64,000 nt of DNA from an uncultured Collinsella sp. (GCA_900755685.1 CAAEHI010000041.1:18538-82537), one strand, 5' to 3'. Counted from the stretch's first letter, positions 51,538 to 61,036 are shown. Numbers and translations: made by a program. Notes: generated from the letters alone by a model not told the origin.

Positions 51538-52038
51538 CTATCTGCCATCTACGCGCTTGGCCATCCAGACATGGGGCTGGCCCTCGTCTTCGTAATCTAC
51601 CGGGGCAATTTGCGTGTAGCCCGCCTTTGCATAGAGCGGCAACACGTATTCCTGCGCATGCAGCTTAATAAGCTTAGCGCCGGCATCGCGTGCACACGAA
51701 GCACTGGCCTCGACGATCGCACTCGCCAGTCCGCGACGACGCATAGCCGGCAGCACGGCGACGCGCCCCATAATGTAGGCCTCCCCCGCCGCAACGCCTT
51801 CGTCCATGTCGCATGCCGGCAACACCGGGGCCTCTGCGTCAGCCACGCGCTCAAGCTCCTCGGGAAACACGCGCGAGCAACCGGCAAGCTCGCCGTCTAC
51901 ATAGAGCGTCACATGAATGCAGTTCTGATCCTCGTCGATAGCGTCGAACTCATTCTCGTAGCCCTGCTCGTCCATAAAAACGACGCGGCGCACCAACGCC
52001 GCGTCATCAAAGCATCCCGTCTTAAGTTGGATATCCAT
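51538..52038 (-). CDS. GNAT-family N-acetyltransferase
   Basis: This 166-residue protein carries the acetyl-CoA loop RRRGLASAIV preceded by GRVAVLPAMR. The early VRRVVFMDEQGY segment matches the ElaA/YjcF-like group of GNAT proteins. The substrate is unknown. The ATG at 52038 with AAAGGGCAG before it is used. Confidence 0.85.
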   Translation of the reverse strand: MDIQLKTGCFDDAALVRRVVFMDEQGYENEFDAIDEDQNCIHVTLYVDGELAGCSRVFPEELERVADAEAPVLPACDMDEGVAAGEAYIMGRVAVLPAMRRRGLASAIVEASASCARDAGAKLIKLHAQEYVLPLYAKAGYTQIAPVDYEDEGQPHVWMAKRVDGR

Positions 52039-52077
52039 GGCTGCCCTTTCATTCAATGCGAACGTTAGGGACAGATA

Positions 52078-52728
52078 TTAGCGAAAATGAGCTCCGCGCA
52101 CGCTAAACTTCGCGCGAGCCTTCGCCAGGCAGTCGTAATGACCCACGTTATGGGCATCGCTCGCGATGAAGCTGTACAGGTTCTGATCGAACAGGCGCTG
52201 TGCCGGCTTTTTCTCGCGACCAAAGCGACCGCCGGCAATAAAGTCCGCCGAAGCCTGCAGCTTGCAGCCCATATCGACCAGACGCTCCGCAACACTTACA
52301 TCCTTTTGAACCGCACGATAGCGCTCAGGATGAGCGATGATCACCTGGTAGCCACGGCACTGCAAATCGTAAATCGTGTTCTCGTACTCTCTAAACGCAT
52401 ACGCATCGGCATGCGTCGAAAGCTCGAGCAGAAACTCGTTGGTCCCATCGAAATGCAAGTGCTCCGCGGCATCGATACCAAGCTCAACGAGCTTTCGATG
52501 GTTGACCTCGAAGCCCATCTGGAGCGGAAAACCGTCAGCGTTATCACGCAGCAGCTCAAAGGCATCCCACATCTTGTCGTAATCAAAATAGGGATCACGG
52601 CAGTGAGGAGTGCAAACGATTCTGGTTACACCGGCCCGCTTGGCAGCCTCGAGCATCGCCAAGCTCTCATCGAGATCGGCGGCGCCGTCGTCTACACCCG
52701 GCAAGATATGGCAATGAATGTCACGCAT
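52078..52728 (-). CDS. cpsB: PHP-type tyrosine-protein phosphatase, CpsB/YwqE-like
   Basis: The 216-residue protein has the PHP metal-binding motifs DIHCHILPGVDDG (residues 3-15), CTPHCRDPYF, a Glu in MGFEVNHRK, IIAHPERY and SDAHN. It removes phosphate from the Tyr tail of the neighbouring BY-kinase in capsule and exopolysaccharide systems. It is the last gene of the Wzz-kinase-phosphatase run. Confidence 0.9.
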   Translation of the reverse strand: MRDIHCHILPGVDDGAADLDESLAMLEAAKRAGVTRIVCTPHCRDPYFDYDKMWDAFELLRDNADGFPLQMGFEVNHRKLVELGIDAAEHLHFDGTNEFLLELSTHADAYAFREYENTIYDLQCRGYQVIIAHPERYRAVQKDVSVAERLVDMGCKLQASADFIAGGRFGREKKPAQRLFDQNLYSFIASDAHNVGHYDCLAKARAKFSVRGAHFR

Positions 52729-52745
52729 AGGTCAGCCTTAATCAA

Positions 52746-53483
52746 CTAAACGTTTGCTCGGTTGGTGAAGATGCCCTTTTTGGAAGTCCCCTGATCGTCG
52801 GAGCCCTTCTTCACCTTCTTACCGTCCTTGGTGTAGTAAGAATAGTAGTACTCGCTGGTCTCGGTCTCGCAGTAGTTCATAACGGTACCGATGAGCTTGA
52901 CCTTTTCGGACTTCTTAAGCTGGCCGATAGCGTTGAGTGCCTCCTCGCGCTTGGTGAAGTCCTCGCGCACCACGAACAGCGTGCCGTCGGTCAGACTTGC
53001 GATCTCGGCAGCATCGATGAAGGTGCCGACCGGGGGAGCATCAAAGATGACGTACTGAAACTTGGCGGACAGTGCCTTTACCAGCTTGGCAAAGCGGTGA
53101 GAGACGATGATGTCAGCAGGATTGGGAATGTGCGGCTCGGCATCGAGGAAGTAGAAGTTCTTCTGACCCGTCTCGACAATTGCCTGGTCAATGGAGATCT
53201 GCTCGGAAAGGACCGCATAGAGTCCGCCGCGCGAACGAACGCCGAGCATATCGGAAAGGGACCTGCGGCGCATATCGGCCTCGACCAGGAGCACGGACTT
53301 GCCGCTCGTGGCGATAGCCTGGGCAAGGTTGATGGAAACCGTAGACTTGCCCTCGTTGGGAATCGAGGACGTGACAGTAATGGAGCGAATGGGGTCGTCC
53401 ACGCTCGCAAAGCGGATGTTGGCCAGAAGGGTCTTGGCGGCATTCTGTACAACGAGCTTATCGGTGTTCTTTGCCTTAGCCAT
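52746..53483 (-). CDS. cpsD: Tyrosine autokinase (BY-kinase), CpsD-like
   Basis: This 245-residue protein has Walker A SSIPNEGKSTVSINLA, Walker A' LLVEADMRR and Walker B YVIFDAPPVGTF, then a C-terminal Tyr cluster (SEYYYSYY) as the autophosphorylation site. A separate gene upstream encodes the membrane activator, as in Gram-positive systems. It starts 2 bases after that gene ends. Confidence 0.92.
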   Translation of the reverse strand: MAKAKNTDKLVVQNAAKTLLANIRFASVDDPIRSITVTSSIPNEGKSTVSINLAQAIATSGKSVLLVEADMRRRSLSDMLGVRSRGGLYAVLSEQISIDQAIVETGQKNFYFLDAEPHIPNPADIIVSHRFAKLVKALSAKFQYVIFDAPPVGTFIDAAEIASLTDGTLFVVREDFTKREEALNAIGQLKKSEKVKLIGTVMNYCETETSEYYYSYYTKDGKKVKKGSDDQGTSKKGIFTNRANV

Positions 53484-53485
53484 GC

Positions 53486-54142
53486 CTATTTACCACCTTT
53501 CATAGCCGGAATTCGGCCAACAACGGGAATGCCCAGGAGCTCTTCTGCCTCTTCGGCACCGCGGATGCGGGTATTGAGCATGTCTGCCAAAACGACATAG
53601 GCGACTGCGATAAAGATACCGGCGAGGAACGCGACAGCAACGTACAGCATACGCTTGGGACCGCTGGGGGCTTCGGGGGTCTTAGCCTCGTCGATAACGT
53701 TGATGCTCTGGGCAGCGCCGACGTTCTGAGCGACCGTACTCACCGAGCTGGCCATGGCCTTTGCGACCTTAGCCGTCTCCTTGGCATCGGTGCCGGTAAC
53801 CGAAAGCGTAATGACACGCGTGGTGGTCTCGGAGGAAACAGACACCTTGTAGTCATCCAGATCGGTGAGGCCCAGTTCATTGGCTGCGCCGCTCTTAACG
53901 CTATCGCTATCCAGCAGCGTGGCGATATCGTTGGAAAGCATCTGACTCGCCGAGAGATCGTTGTAGCTCATCTGACCGCTATCGTCGGTCTTGGCGAGAA
54001 TGTACATGCTCGTCGTCGCGGTATAGGTGTTGTCCATCGCAACGAAGGACACGATGCCCATGGCGATCGCGCAGACCACCGGAAGGGTGATGACCAGCTG
54101 AAGGTGCTTCTTCAGCAGCTGGAACAGTTCGAGAAGGGTCAT
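53486..54142 (-). CDS. cpsC: Wzz-domain chain-length / kinase activator protein, CpsC/YveK-like
   Basis: The 218-residue protein has two membrane segments (residues about 18-38 and 172-195) that bracket an extracellular Wzz domain. The Pro-rich KTPEAPSGPKR before TM2 is the classic Wzz feature. The short cytoplasmic C-terminus would contact CpsD. It is first in the operon. No glycosyltransferase genes follow, so the polysaccharide genes lie elsewhere. Confidence 0.9.
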   Translation of the reverse strand: MTLLELFQLLKKHLQLVITLPVVCAIAMGIVSFVAMDNTYTATTSMYILAKTDDSGQMSYNDLSASQMLSNDIATLLDSDSVKSGAANELGLTDLDDYKVSVSSETTTRVITLSVTGTDAKETAKVAKAMASSVSTVAQNVGAAQSINVIDEAKTPEAPSGPKRMLYVAVAFLAGIFIAVAYVVLADMLNTRIRGAEEAEELLGIPVVGRIPAMKGGK

Positions 54143-54283
54143 GCAGCTTGCCTTTCATTTCCCCAGTTCGGATTGACAAAACTGTCCGTATGTTATCGCA
54201 TCTTTTTACCGAGACCAAACTCTATACATAAGAAACAGGCTCTCCTGTAAAAATGTCGGAAGCAATCGTAAAATTGCACAACA

Positions 54284-54312
54284 ACGCCGCACCCGAAAGT
54301 CAAATGCGGCGT
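54284..54312 (-). terminator. Terminator of the phoB/phoR-like operon
   Basis: ACGCCGCA and TGCGGCGT pair around a 13-base loop. On - it is followed by TGTTGTG and then an AT-rich stretch, so it is a weak to moderate terminator. Confidence 0.5.
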
Positions 54313-54337
54313 CTGCATCAATATCTATGTTATATCG

Positions 54338-55762
54338 CTATGCGAATGGCTCGTCCTGCTGTATGGGAAACGTCACCGTAATGGTGGTTCCCACGCCCAA
54401 CTCGCTCGACAGATCGAGCGTGGCGTGATGATACAGGGCCGCATGCTTGACAATGGCAAGCCCCAGACCGGTTCCGCCGCGTGCCTTGGACCTACTCTTG
54501 TCCACGCGATAGAACCGCTCAAATACCTTGCCCTGTTCTTCAGGCGCGATACCGATTCCCGTGTCGGCGACCGCAAGGAACGGATGGCCTTCGTCGTTGG
54601 TGCCGCACTGCAGCGTAACCGTACCGCCGGGTCGATTGTAGCGGATGGCGTTGCTTGCCAGATTATAGATGAGCTCGTCAATCAAGCGCGACACGCCCTC
54701 GATGACCACAGGCTTGGTCTCATGACTTATCGTCACATTCGCCTGACGGGCGACCTGTTCAAGACGCTGCTCGACCGCGTAGATGGCACGCGAGAGCTCA
54801 ATAGGCTCCGTGGACCCAATGGGCACCGCCTCGCCCTCAGCTGCACGCTCGGCCTCGTCCAAGTTAGACAGCGTAAGGATATCGTTGACAAGCGCTGCCA
54901 AGCGGCCCGCCTCACGATAGATGCGACCGCCAAAGTTGCGCAGGTCGCCCTCGCCCTCGACCATGCCGTTTGCGATGAGCTCGGCATAGCCCGAAATCGC
55001 CGTAAGCGGCGTCTTGAGCTCATGGGTGATATTCGCCGTGAACTCGCGGCGCATACGGTCGTTGTCCGCCAGCACCGCCATTTGGCGCTTGAGCTCCTGG
55101 CGCTGCGACTCAATACGCTCAAGCATGGGGACCATCTCGGCATAGGCGTGCTCATAGCTACGGCGTGGGTGGTCCAAATCCACCTCTTGCAAAGGCGCGA
55201 TGATGGCACGGGACTCGCGGCGCGCCATAAAAAACGAGAGTACCGCACCCGCTGCTGCGATAAGCAGCATCGGCGCCACCATCGACAGCAAAATCGCCGC
55301 AACGCCAGGCTGGGCCTGCGCCAAGCGGACAACCTGGCCGTTATCAAGGGCGACGGCGCGATACAGCATAATCTCGTCGAGCGTAGAGCTTGCGCGCTCC
55401 GCGGAACCCGAACCACTCTCAAAGGCCTCGATGACCTCGGGGCGATCGCCATGGTTGGGCAGTGTGGAAGGCGGCGCCTCGTTGTCGTAGGCAACCGATC
55501 CATCCTTGTTAATCAGCGTGATGCGCAAGTCCTCTCGATCGAGGCTACGCAAGAACGGGATGGGCTCCTGCTGCTCGTCGAGGGCGGCAGCAATGAGCTC
55601 GGTTTCTTGCGCCAGGTTGGCACTCGTGGCATCCGCCAAGGTGTTTTGCACAAAGAACGCACCCAGCACCGTAAACGCCACGATAACCGCCATGGCGCAG
55701 ACAAAGATCGTCACAAAAACGCGGTGCGACAGCGTATGTTTTCCCTGGGGGGCGAAGACCAC
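54338..55762 (-). CDS. Sensor histidine kinase, PhoR/ResE-like
   Basis: This 474-residue protein has TM1 at residues about 12-35, an extracellular domain of about 120 residues, and TM2 at about 158-178. The HisKA motif is ANITHELKTPLTAISGY, followed by an HATPase domain (NLASNAIRYNRPGG, DTGIGIAPEEQ, GGTGLGLAIVKH). It begins 3 bases after the response regulator gene. Together with PstB upstream it is likely the phosphate-sensing pair, but direct evidence is context only. Confidence 0.9.
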   Translation of the reverse strand: MVFAPQGKHTLSHRVFVTIFVCAMAVIVAFTVLGAFFVQNTLADATSANLAQETELIAAALDEQQEPIPFLRSLDREDLRITLINKDGSVAYDNEAPPSTLPNHGDRPEVIEAFESGSGSAERASSTLDEIMLYRAVALDNGQVVRLAQAQPGVAAILLSMVAPMLLIAAAGAVLSFFMARRESRAIIAPLQEVDLDHPRRSYEHAYAEMVPMLERIESQRQELKRQMAVLADNDRMRREFTANITHELKTPLTAISGYAELIANGMVEGEGDLRNFGGRIYREAGRLAALVNDILTLSNLDEAERAAEGEAVPIGSTEPIELSRAIYAVEQRLEQVARQANVTISHETKPVVIEGVSRLIDELIYNLASNAIRYNRPGGTVTLQCGTNDEGHPFLAVADTGIGIAPEEQGKVFERFYRVDKSRSKARGGTGLGLAIVKHAALYHHATLDLSSELGVGTTITVTFPIQQDEPFA

Positions 55763-55765
55763 GGG

Positions 55766-56494
55766 TTACTCCTCCGATGCGGTGGCCGCGGTGTCGTCAC
55801 CTTCGGCACCATCACCGGCAGAAGGCTCGGCCAAGCGGTAGCCCACGCCGCGCACGGTCTCGATGGCGCTGGCATGCTCGCCCAGTTTTTGGCGAAGCGT
55901 CTGCACGTGCACGTCAACGGTGCGCGAACCGCCGTCGAAGTCCCAGCCCCACACGCTCTGCAGCAACGACTCGCGGGTAAAGACCACGCCGGGCTTGCGC
56001 ATGAGGTACTCGAGCAGGTCGAACTCGCGCAGGGTGAGCTTAAGCGACTCGCCGGCAACAGTCACCTCACGATGGCTGGGCGAGAGCACGATGTCGCCCA
56101 CGCTGAGCACATCGCTTGCCTGTTTGACCATGCCGCCGCGACGCAGCAGTGCGCGGCAGCGGCTGGCGAGCTCCATGAGCGAAAACGGCTTAGTCAGGTA
56201 ATCGTCGGCACCGCCATCGAGCGCCATCACCTTGTCGAGCTCGGTATCCTTGGCGGTAAGCATCATGATGGGCACCGTCGCCGTCAGGCGATCGGCACGC
56301 AGTCGACGCATAATCGCCAAGCCATCGGTATCGGGCAGCATGATGTCGAGCAGGACGGCATCGGGTACCCGTCGCGCCACGGCAGCCTTAAACTCACCGT
56401 CGCACGAAAAGCCTTCGGCCTCAATCCCCTGCTTGCGCAGCGCATAGACCGTCAAATCCCTGATGTTGTCATCGTCCTCGACGTAATAGATCAT
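55766..56494 (-). CDS. OmpR/PhoB-family response regulator
   Basis: The 242-residue protein has a receiver domain with the acidic pair EDDDN, phospho-acceptor Asp in LLDIMLPDTDG, and Lys in TKPFS, then a winged helix (LTLREFDLLEYLMRKPGVVFTRE, RTVDVHVQTLRQKLG). The C-terminal 20 residues are acidic and disordered. The ATG at 56494 with AAAGGGG is preferred to 56518. Confidence 0.92.
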   Translation of the reverse strand: MIYYVEDDDNIRDLTVYALRKQGIEAEGFSCDGEFKAAVARRVPDAVLLDIMLPDTDGLAIMRRLRADRLTATVPIMMLTAKDTELDKVMALDGGADDYLTKPFSLMELASRCRALLRRGGMVKQASDVLSVGDIVLSPSHREVTVAGESLKLTLREFDLLEYLMRKPGVVFTRESLLQSVWGWDFDGGSRTVDVHVQTLRQKLGEHASAIETVRGVGYRLAEPSAGDGAEGDDTAATASEE

Positions 56495-56558
56495 GTTGAA
56501 CCCCTTTGCGGCCGGCATGACCGCATCTTAACCCTAAAGGTACCTTTACTAGATGGTA

Positions 56559-57434
56559 TCAGCCAAAACGCCCCGTCAAATAATCCGCCGTGCGCGGATC
56601 GGTCGGATTCTTGAAGAGTTGCGCGGTGGGCGCGTGCTCCACCAGCTCACCCAGCAAAAAGAATGCGACCGAATCGGAGATACGCGCCGCCTGCTGCATA
56701 TTGTGCGTAACGACCACGAGCGTGCAGGTCTCTTTGAGCTCACAGGCCAGCTGCTCCACCACGAGCGTCGACACAGGGTCGAGTGCCGAGGTCGGCTCGT
56801 CCATCAGCAGAATGTCGGGCTGCACGGCCAGCGCGCGGGCGATGCACAGACGCTGCTGCTGGCCGCCCGAAAGACCCAGACCCGACTCTTTGAGCTTGTC
56901 CTTGACCTCATCCCATAGCGCAGCGCGACGAAGGGAGTCCTCGACCAGCTCGTCGAGCACGACGCGGTCGCGCACACCCATACCGCGCGGCCCATAGGCG
57001 ACGTTGTCGTAGATGCTCATGGGAAACGGGTTGGGGCGCTGGAACACCATGCCCACGCGCTGGCGCAAACGGCAGATGTCGTAATCGCCCAGGATATCTT
57101 GACCATCGAGCGCAATCTTGCCCTCGATACGGCAATCCTTGATGCCGTCGTTCATGCGGTTAAAGCAGCGCAGCAACGTAGACTTTCCGCAGCCCGAAGG
57201 CCCGATAAATGAGGTGATCTGCTTGTCGCGGATCTTGATATTCACGTCCTTGAGCGCATGATGGTCGCCATAGAACAGGTCGAGGCCCTCGACGTCGATG
57301 CGCGTCGGCGAGGCGGCAAGATCCTCTGCCGTGGGGCGAGTCGCATCCCCAACCTCGCGCTCGTGCGCGGCCTCGGCCTGCGCTTCCATGAGTTCTTCAA
57401 GCTCCGTGGGCTCCACAGCCGCAGCAGCCGTCAT
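56559..57434 (-). CDS. pstB: Phosphate ABC transporter ATPase PstB
   Basis: The 291-residue protein has Walker A GPSGCGKST, the PstB-type FNRMND, Q-loop FQRPNPFPMSI, signature LSGGQQQRLCIARAL and Walker B LLMDEPTSALDP. It energises high-affinity phosphate uptake. An N-terminal extension of about 45 mostly acidic residues precedes the ABC domain. No pstS, pstC, pstA or phoU lies beside it. Instead a PhoB/PhoR-like pair follows on the same strand, so it seems to be regulated or used with them. Confidence 0.9.
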   Translation of the reverse strand: MTAAAAVEPTELEELMEAQAEAAHEREVGDATRPTAEDLAASPTRIDVEGLDLFYGDHHALKDVNIKIRDKQITSFIGPSGCGKSTLLRCFNRMNDGIKDCRIEGKIALDGQDILGDYDICRLRQRVGMVFQRPNPFPMSIYDNVAYGPRGMGVRDRVVLDELVEDSLRRAALWDEVKDKLKESGLGLSGGQQQRLCIARALAVQPDILLMDEPTSALDPVSTLVVEQLACELKETCTLVVVTHNMQQAARISDSVAFFLLGELVEHAPTAQLFKNPTDPRTADYLTGRFG

Positions 57435-57537
57435 ACCGCATACCTCCACATCGATATCAATTCAGCAGTATCGATAGTAGAAATCGCGGCTCATATGCAC
57501 GTGAGCGCATTGTCAAGTGTTTGTAAGGGCACACTGG

Positions 57538-58776
57538 CTATGCGGCGGGCAGCTCGATGGTGAATATCGTGTGTTCGGGCGTCGATTCACATGCAACGGT
57601 ACCGCCGTGCGCGCATACGATCTCCTTGGCGATGGCAAGCCCCAGTCCAGCGCCGCCGCGATTGGTCGCACGCGCCGCATCCAGGCGATAGAACTTCTCA
57701 AAGATCACCTTGAGCTTTGCCTCAGGGATGGGATCGCCCTGATTGATAAAGCGCACGCGCACGCCACCGCCGTCCCGGCGTCTGGCCTCGATCGTGATGG
57801 TCGAGCCCTCATAGCTATAGGCAACGGCGTTTTTCATGATGTTGTTGAACACGCGAGCCATCTTGTCGCCATCCACGAGCACCGTCAGGTCCTCGCGAAT
57901 ATCAACTTGGGCTTCCTTATGCTGCTCGTTGAGGATGGGATAGAACTCGTCAGCCACCTGAGCCAGCAGCAACCCCAGATCAACATAGCCGCGCGTGAGC
58001 ACGATATCGTGGAAGTCAAAGCGCGTGATATCGAAGAACTCTTCGATGAGCGTATCGAGCCGATGCGCCTTGTCGAGCGCCACGCCCGTAAAGTGCGCAC
58101 GTTGCTCAACCGGCAGCTCAGGAGCCTCTTTCAGCAGCGAAAGATAGCCCACCACACTGGCAAGCGGGGTGCGTAGGTCATGCGCCAAGTACGTGACCAG
58201 ATCGTCCTTGCGATGCGACTCGTCGCGCAGAGCTTGCTGCACCTTGCGCTCACGGTCACGCACGCGGTTAAGGGCGCCCTCGACCTCCAAGAAGTCGCCG
58301 TCGATGTTATCCCAGGTGTCGGGGTGATCGATCAGGCGATCTTGAATACGAGCGGCCAGCACACAATCGGCTTGCTGCTCGCCCTGTTCGTAGCCCTGGT
58401 AATACAGGGCGCGGCCGCACAAGAACAGCACGCACGCGGCAAGCGCCAGCACAAAGCCAAGCATGTTGAATACAAAGCCGGCATCGAACAACACCGGCCC
58501 TTCGATGCCGCCGAGCGCCATGGCGCCAATCGCCAACGTCATGGCCCACGCGGCGCCGCCAATCACCACGCAGCGGCACACGATCTCAAATCGATCGATC
58601 AGCAAAAAGCCAACAAGCAGCACCGCCAAGATTCCAGCGATGTTATCGATGCCAATCAGCAGCAGGCTCAGCAAAAAGAGCAGCACCGTTGCAAGCGCGC
58701 GGTTGTCGACGACTGACCTCACGTATTCAAAGAGTCGATCGGGCACCTCGAACGCTTGCCTATCGTCTTTTGTCAT
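57538..58776 (-). CDS. Sensor histidine kinase, VanS-like
   Basis: This 412-residue protein has four to five N-terminal membrane segments (to about residue 125) with almost no extracellular loop. The HisKA motif is VTYLAHDLRTPLASVVGY, followed by N- and G-boxes (NIMKNAVAYSYEG, GGAGLGLAIAKE). The membrane-embedded sensor suggests an intramembrane or lipid signal. It follows its response regulator gene by 26 bases. Confidence 0.9.
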   Translation of the reverse strand: MTKDDRQAFEVPDRLFEYVRSVVDNRALATVLLFLLSLLLIGIDNIAGILAVLLVGFLLIDRFEIVCRCVVIGGAAWAMTLAIGAMALGGIEGPVLFDAGFVFNMLGFVLALAACVLFLCGRALYYQGYEQGEQQADCVLAARIQDRLIDHPDTWDNIDGDFLEVEGALNRVRDRERKVQQALRDESHRKDDLVTYLAHDLRTPLASVVGYLSLLKEAPELPVEQRAHFTGVALDKAHRLDTLIEEFFDITRFDFHDIVLTRGYVDLGLLLAQVADEFYPILNEQHKEAQVDIREDLTVLVDGDKMARVFNNIMKNAVAYSYEGSTITIEARRRDGGGVRVRFINQGDPIPEAKLKVIFEKFYRLDAARATNRGGAGLGLAIAKEIVCAHGGTVACESTPEHTIFTIELPAA

Positions 58777-58802
58777 ATCAAGATCCTCACAAGCGAAAAG
58801 CG

Positions 58803-59498
58803 TTATTCGATGATGTAGCCGACGCCCCAGACGTTTTTGATAAAGCGCGGCTTTTGTGCGTCGTCGCCGATCTTTTCGCGCAAGTGGCGAATGTGCACCA
58901 TCACCGTATTGTTGGAGCCGGGCATAAAGTCCTCGTTCCACACCGCGCGGAACAGGTCCTCCACGGCCACCACGCTGCCGCGATGCTCGACCAGATACAG
59001 CAAGATTGAATACTCGGTGGGCGTGAGGCGAACCGGTGAACCGTCCACTGTCACGGAACGAGCATCGCGGTTGATCTCCAAGCCGTCGAGCTGAATGGTC
59101 GGCGACTCAGCCGCCTGTGCACGGCTACCGTAGCTGGTGTAGCGGCGAAGCTGAGCGTGCACGCGCGCGATGAGCTCCAGCGGGCGGAACGGCTTAACCA
59201 CGTAATCGTCCGCGCCAAGCGAAAGGCCCTCGATCTTGTCTTGCTGGGCATCGCGCGCCGTCAGCATGATCACGGGATAGGTATGGCTGGAACGGATCGT
59301 ACGCAGCAGCTCAAAGCCATCGATATCGGGCAGCATGACATCAAGCAGCGCCAGATCGAACTCCTGCTCCAAAATCGCCTTGGCAGCATCGGCCCCGCTA
59401 TAGGCAATCTGGACATCAAAGCCCTCTTTTGTAAGGTAGATACCAACCAAGTCGGCGATGGCCTTCTCGTCATCAACTACCAGTATGCGCTCGTTCAT
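58803..59498 (-). CDS. OmpR-family response regulator, VanR-like
   Basis: This 231-residue protein has a receiver domain (VDDEKAI, phospho-Asp in LLDVMLPDIDG, VKPFRP) and a winged helix (VRLTPTEYSILLYLVEHRGSV, NTVMVHIRHLREKIG). It is divergent from the D,D-carboxypeptidase gene, so that gene is a candidate target. Confidence 0.92.
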   Translation of the reverse strand: MNERILVVDDEKAIADLVGIYLTKEGFDVQIAYSGADAAKAILEQEFDLALLDVMLPDIDGFELLRTIRSSHTYPVIMLTARDAQQDKIEGLSLGADDYVVKPFRPLELIARVHAQLRRYTSYGSRAQAAESPTIQLDGLEINRDARSVTVDGSPVRLTPTEYSILLYLVEHRGSVVAVEDLFRAVWNEDFMPGSNNTVMVHIRHLREKIGDDAQKPRFIKNVWGVGYIIE

Positions 59499-59650
59499 GC
59501 GTGCTCCTCTCGCGCTCCATTATGCCCGAGGCGAGGCACGCCACACACAACAAGCGTGGGTGATTAAGTCGGCCTTAAGCACCCTTGTGCCCGTTCGGGA
59601 GCGGATGTGGGCCACGCACGCACGCGATAATCGCCGACGCCGGCAAACGA

Positions 59651-59656
59651 TATACT
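59651..59656 (+). promoter_or_regulatory. Putative -10 box of dacA
   Basis: TATACT lies 39 bases before the GTG start. No good -35 box is visible at 17 bases, so activation by a regulator is possible. Confidence 0.4.
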
Positions 59657-59695
59657 CTAGTTCCAGAAGAGACCACCCCGTCGAAAGCGAAATCT

Positions 59696-61036
59696 GTGAA
59701 GTCCCTCACCTCTTTTGCAAAGCGCTCAGCCCAGCTTGCCGCCGGCTTTGTCTGCGCCATCGCCCTTGCCGCTGGCGTGCCCACCGTCGCCGGCGCCCAA
59801 GTGCTCACGAGCGACAATGTTTGCGGCAAAACCGCCGATGTGCGCGGCATCACGGCCGAAAACCTGCCCGATATCGATGCGACCAATGCCCTCGTCATGG
59901 GCAAAGACGGCACCGTCTACTATGGGCGCGGCGCCGATGAGCAGGTCAAGATTGCCTCGATCACCAAGGTCATGACCGCAATCCTAACCGTCGAGAATTG
60001 CAAGATGGACGAGAAGGTCACGGTGAGCAACGCCGCAGCCACCGTGGGTAATTCGACCGCCGGCTTGCTCGAAGGCGACGAGCTTACCGTGGAGCAGGCA
60101 CTACGCGGTCTGATGATTCCTTCGGGCAACGACGCCGCCATCGTGCTCGCCGAATATGTGGGCAAGAAGATCGACCCCAAGACCAAAGACGCCGAGGCCA
60201 CATTTGTGAAGGCCATGAACGAGCGCGCTAAGAAGCTCGGCTGCACCGGTACGCTTTTTGAAAACCCGCATGGTCTGGACTTCGATGAGTGGGCTGGCGA
60301 TATGCACTCAACCGCACACGACGTAGCGCTGATGATGCAGGAGGCCATGAAAAACGACACGATCCGCGAGGTCGTAGCGAGCGAGGATTCCTGGATCGAA
60401 GTCACGGGCGCCGACGGCACCGACCATTCGCATTCCATGGACACGCATAACTATTTGCTGGGCCAAGATGGCAACATCGGCGGCAAGACCGGCACCACCG
60501 ACGACGCGGGCTATTGCTTTACGAGCGCCTACAACCGCGACGGCGACGAGATCTACACCGTTATTTTGAACTCCACCACCACCGATCAGCGCTTTACCGA
60601 TACCGCCACCCTTGCCAACTGGTACTACGGTCACAAGGTGACGGTCGCAATCGCCAACACGCAAGAAAAGACCGCCAACGGCAACCCGCTTATGGCGCGC
60701 ATTAGTCAAACCGACTGGACGGATAAGACGATCGACGCCACGCTCGCCGATCCCACGGCGCAAGCGACCGTGTTTTCCCTTGCCGGCGAGGTGACCGAAA
60801 AGGTTAGCTACGACGATCTTTCGGGCACGGTGCATGTGGGCGACAAGGTGGGCAGCGTTACGCTCAAGCAGGACGGCACCAAGATCGCCGTCATGGACCT
60901 GGTTGCCGACGAGGAAGGCGCAGGGCCGAATCCCATTGAATGGCTGCTCGTGAAGCTCGATCGCTTGGGCCGCCGCATCGACAACCGCCCACTTGCGGCA
61001 GAGAGCGAGACCGTAGCCAAGGCTCCTGAGATGTAG
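59696..61036 (+). CDS. dacA: D-alanyl-D-alanine carboxypeptidase (S11, PBP5-type)
   Basis: This protein of about 446 residues starts with a signal peptide (basic KSLTSFAKR then a hydrophobic stretch to VAGAQ). The active-site motifs are SITK (residues 98-101), SGN (153-155) and KTGTTDDAG. It trims the terminal D-Ala of peptidoglycan stem peptides outside the cell. The GTG at 59696 is chosen because it gives a clean signal peptide and follows the -10 box; a longer frame from 59585 would start before the promoter. The C-terminus lacks an obvious membrane anchor. Confidence 0.9.
   Translation: MKSLTSFAKRSAQLAAGFVCAIALAAGVPTVAGAQVLTSDNVCGKTADVRGITAENLPDIDATNALVMGKDGTVYYGRGADEQVKIASITKVMTAILTVENCKMDEKVTVSNAAATVGNSTAGLLEGDELTVEQALRGLMIPSGNDAAIVLAEYVGKKIDPKTKDAEATFVKAMNERAKKLGCTGTLFENPHGLDFDEWAGDMHSTAHDVALMMQEAMKNDTIREVVASEDSWIEVTGADGTDHSHSMDTHNYLLGQDGNIGGKTGTTDDAGYCFTSAYNRDGDEIYTVILNSTTTDQRFTDTATLANWYYGHKVTVAIANTQEKTANGNPLMARISQTDWTDKTIDATLADPTAQATVFSLAGEVTEKVSYDDLSGTVHVGDKVGSVTLKQDGTKIAVMDLVADEEGAGPNPIEWLLVKLDRLGRRIDNRPLAAESETVAKAPEM

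Noticed and set aside
59585..59695. Upstream TTG start for the D,D-carboxypeptidase
   Set aside because: It lies before the -10 box and would add a polar stretch ahead of the signal peptide.
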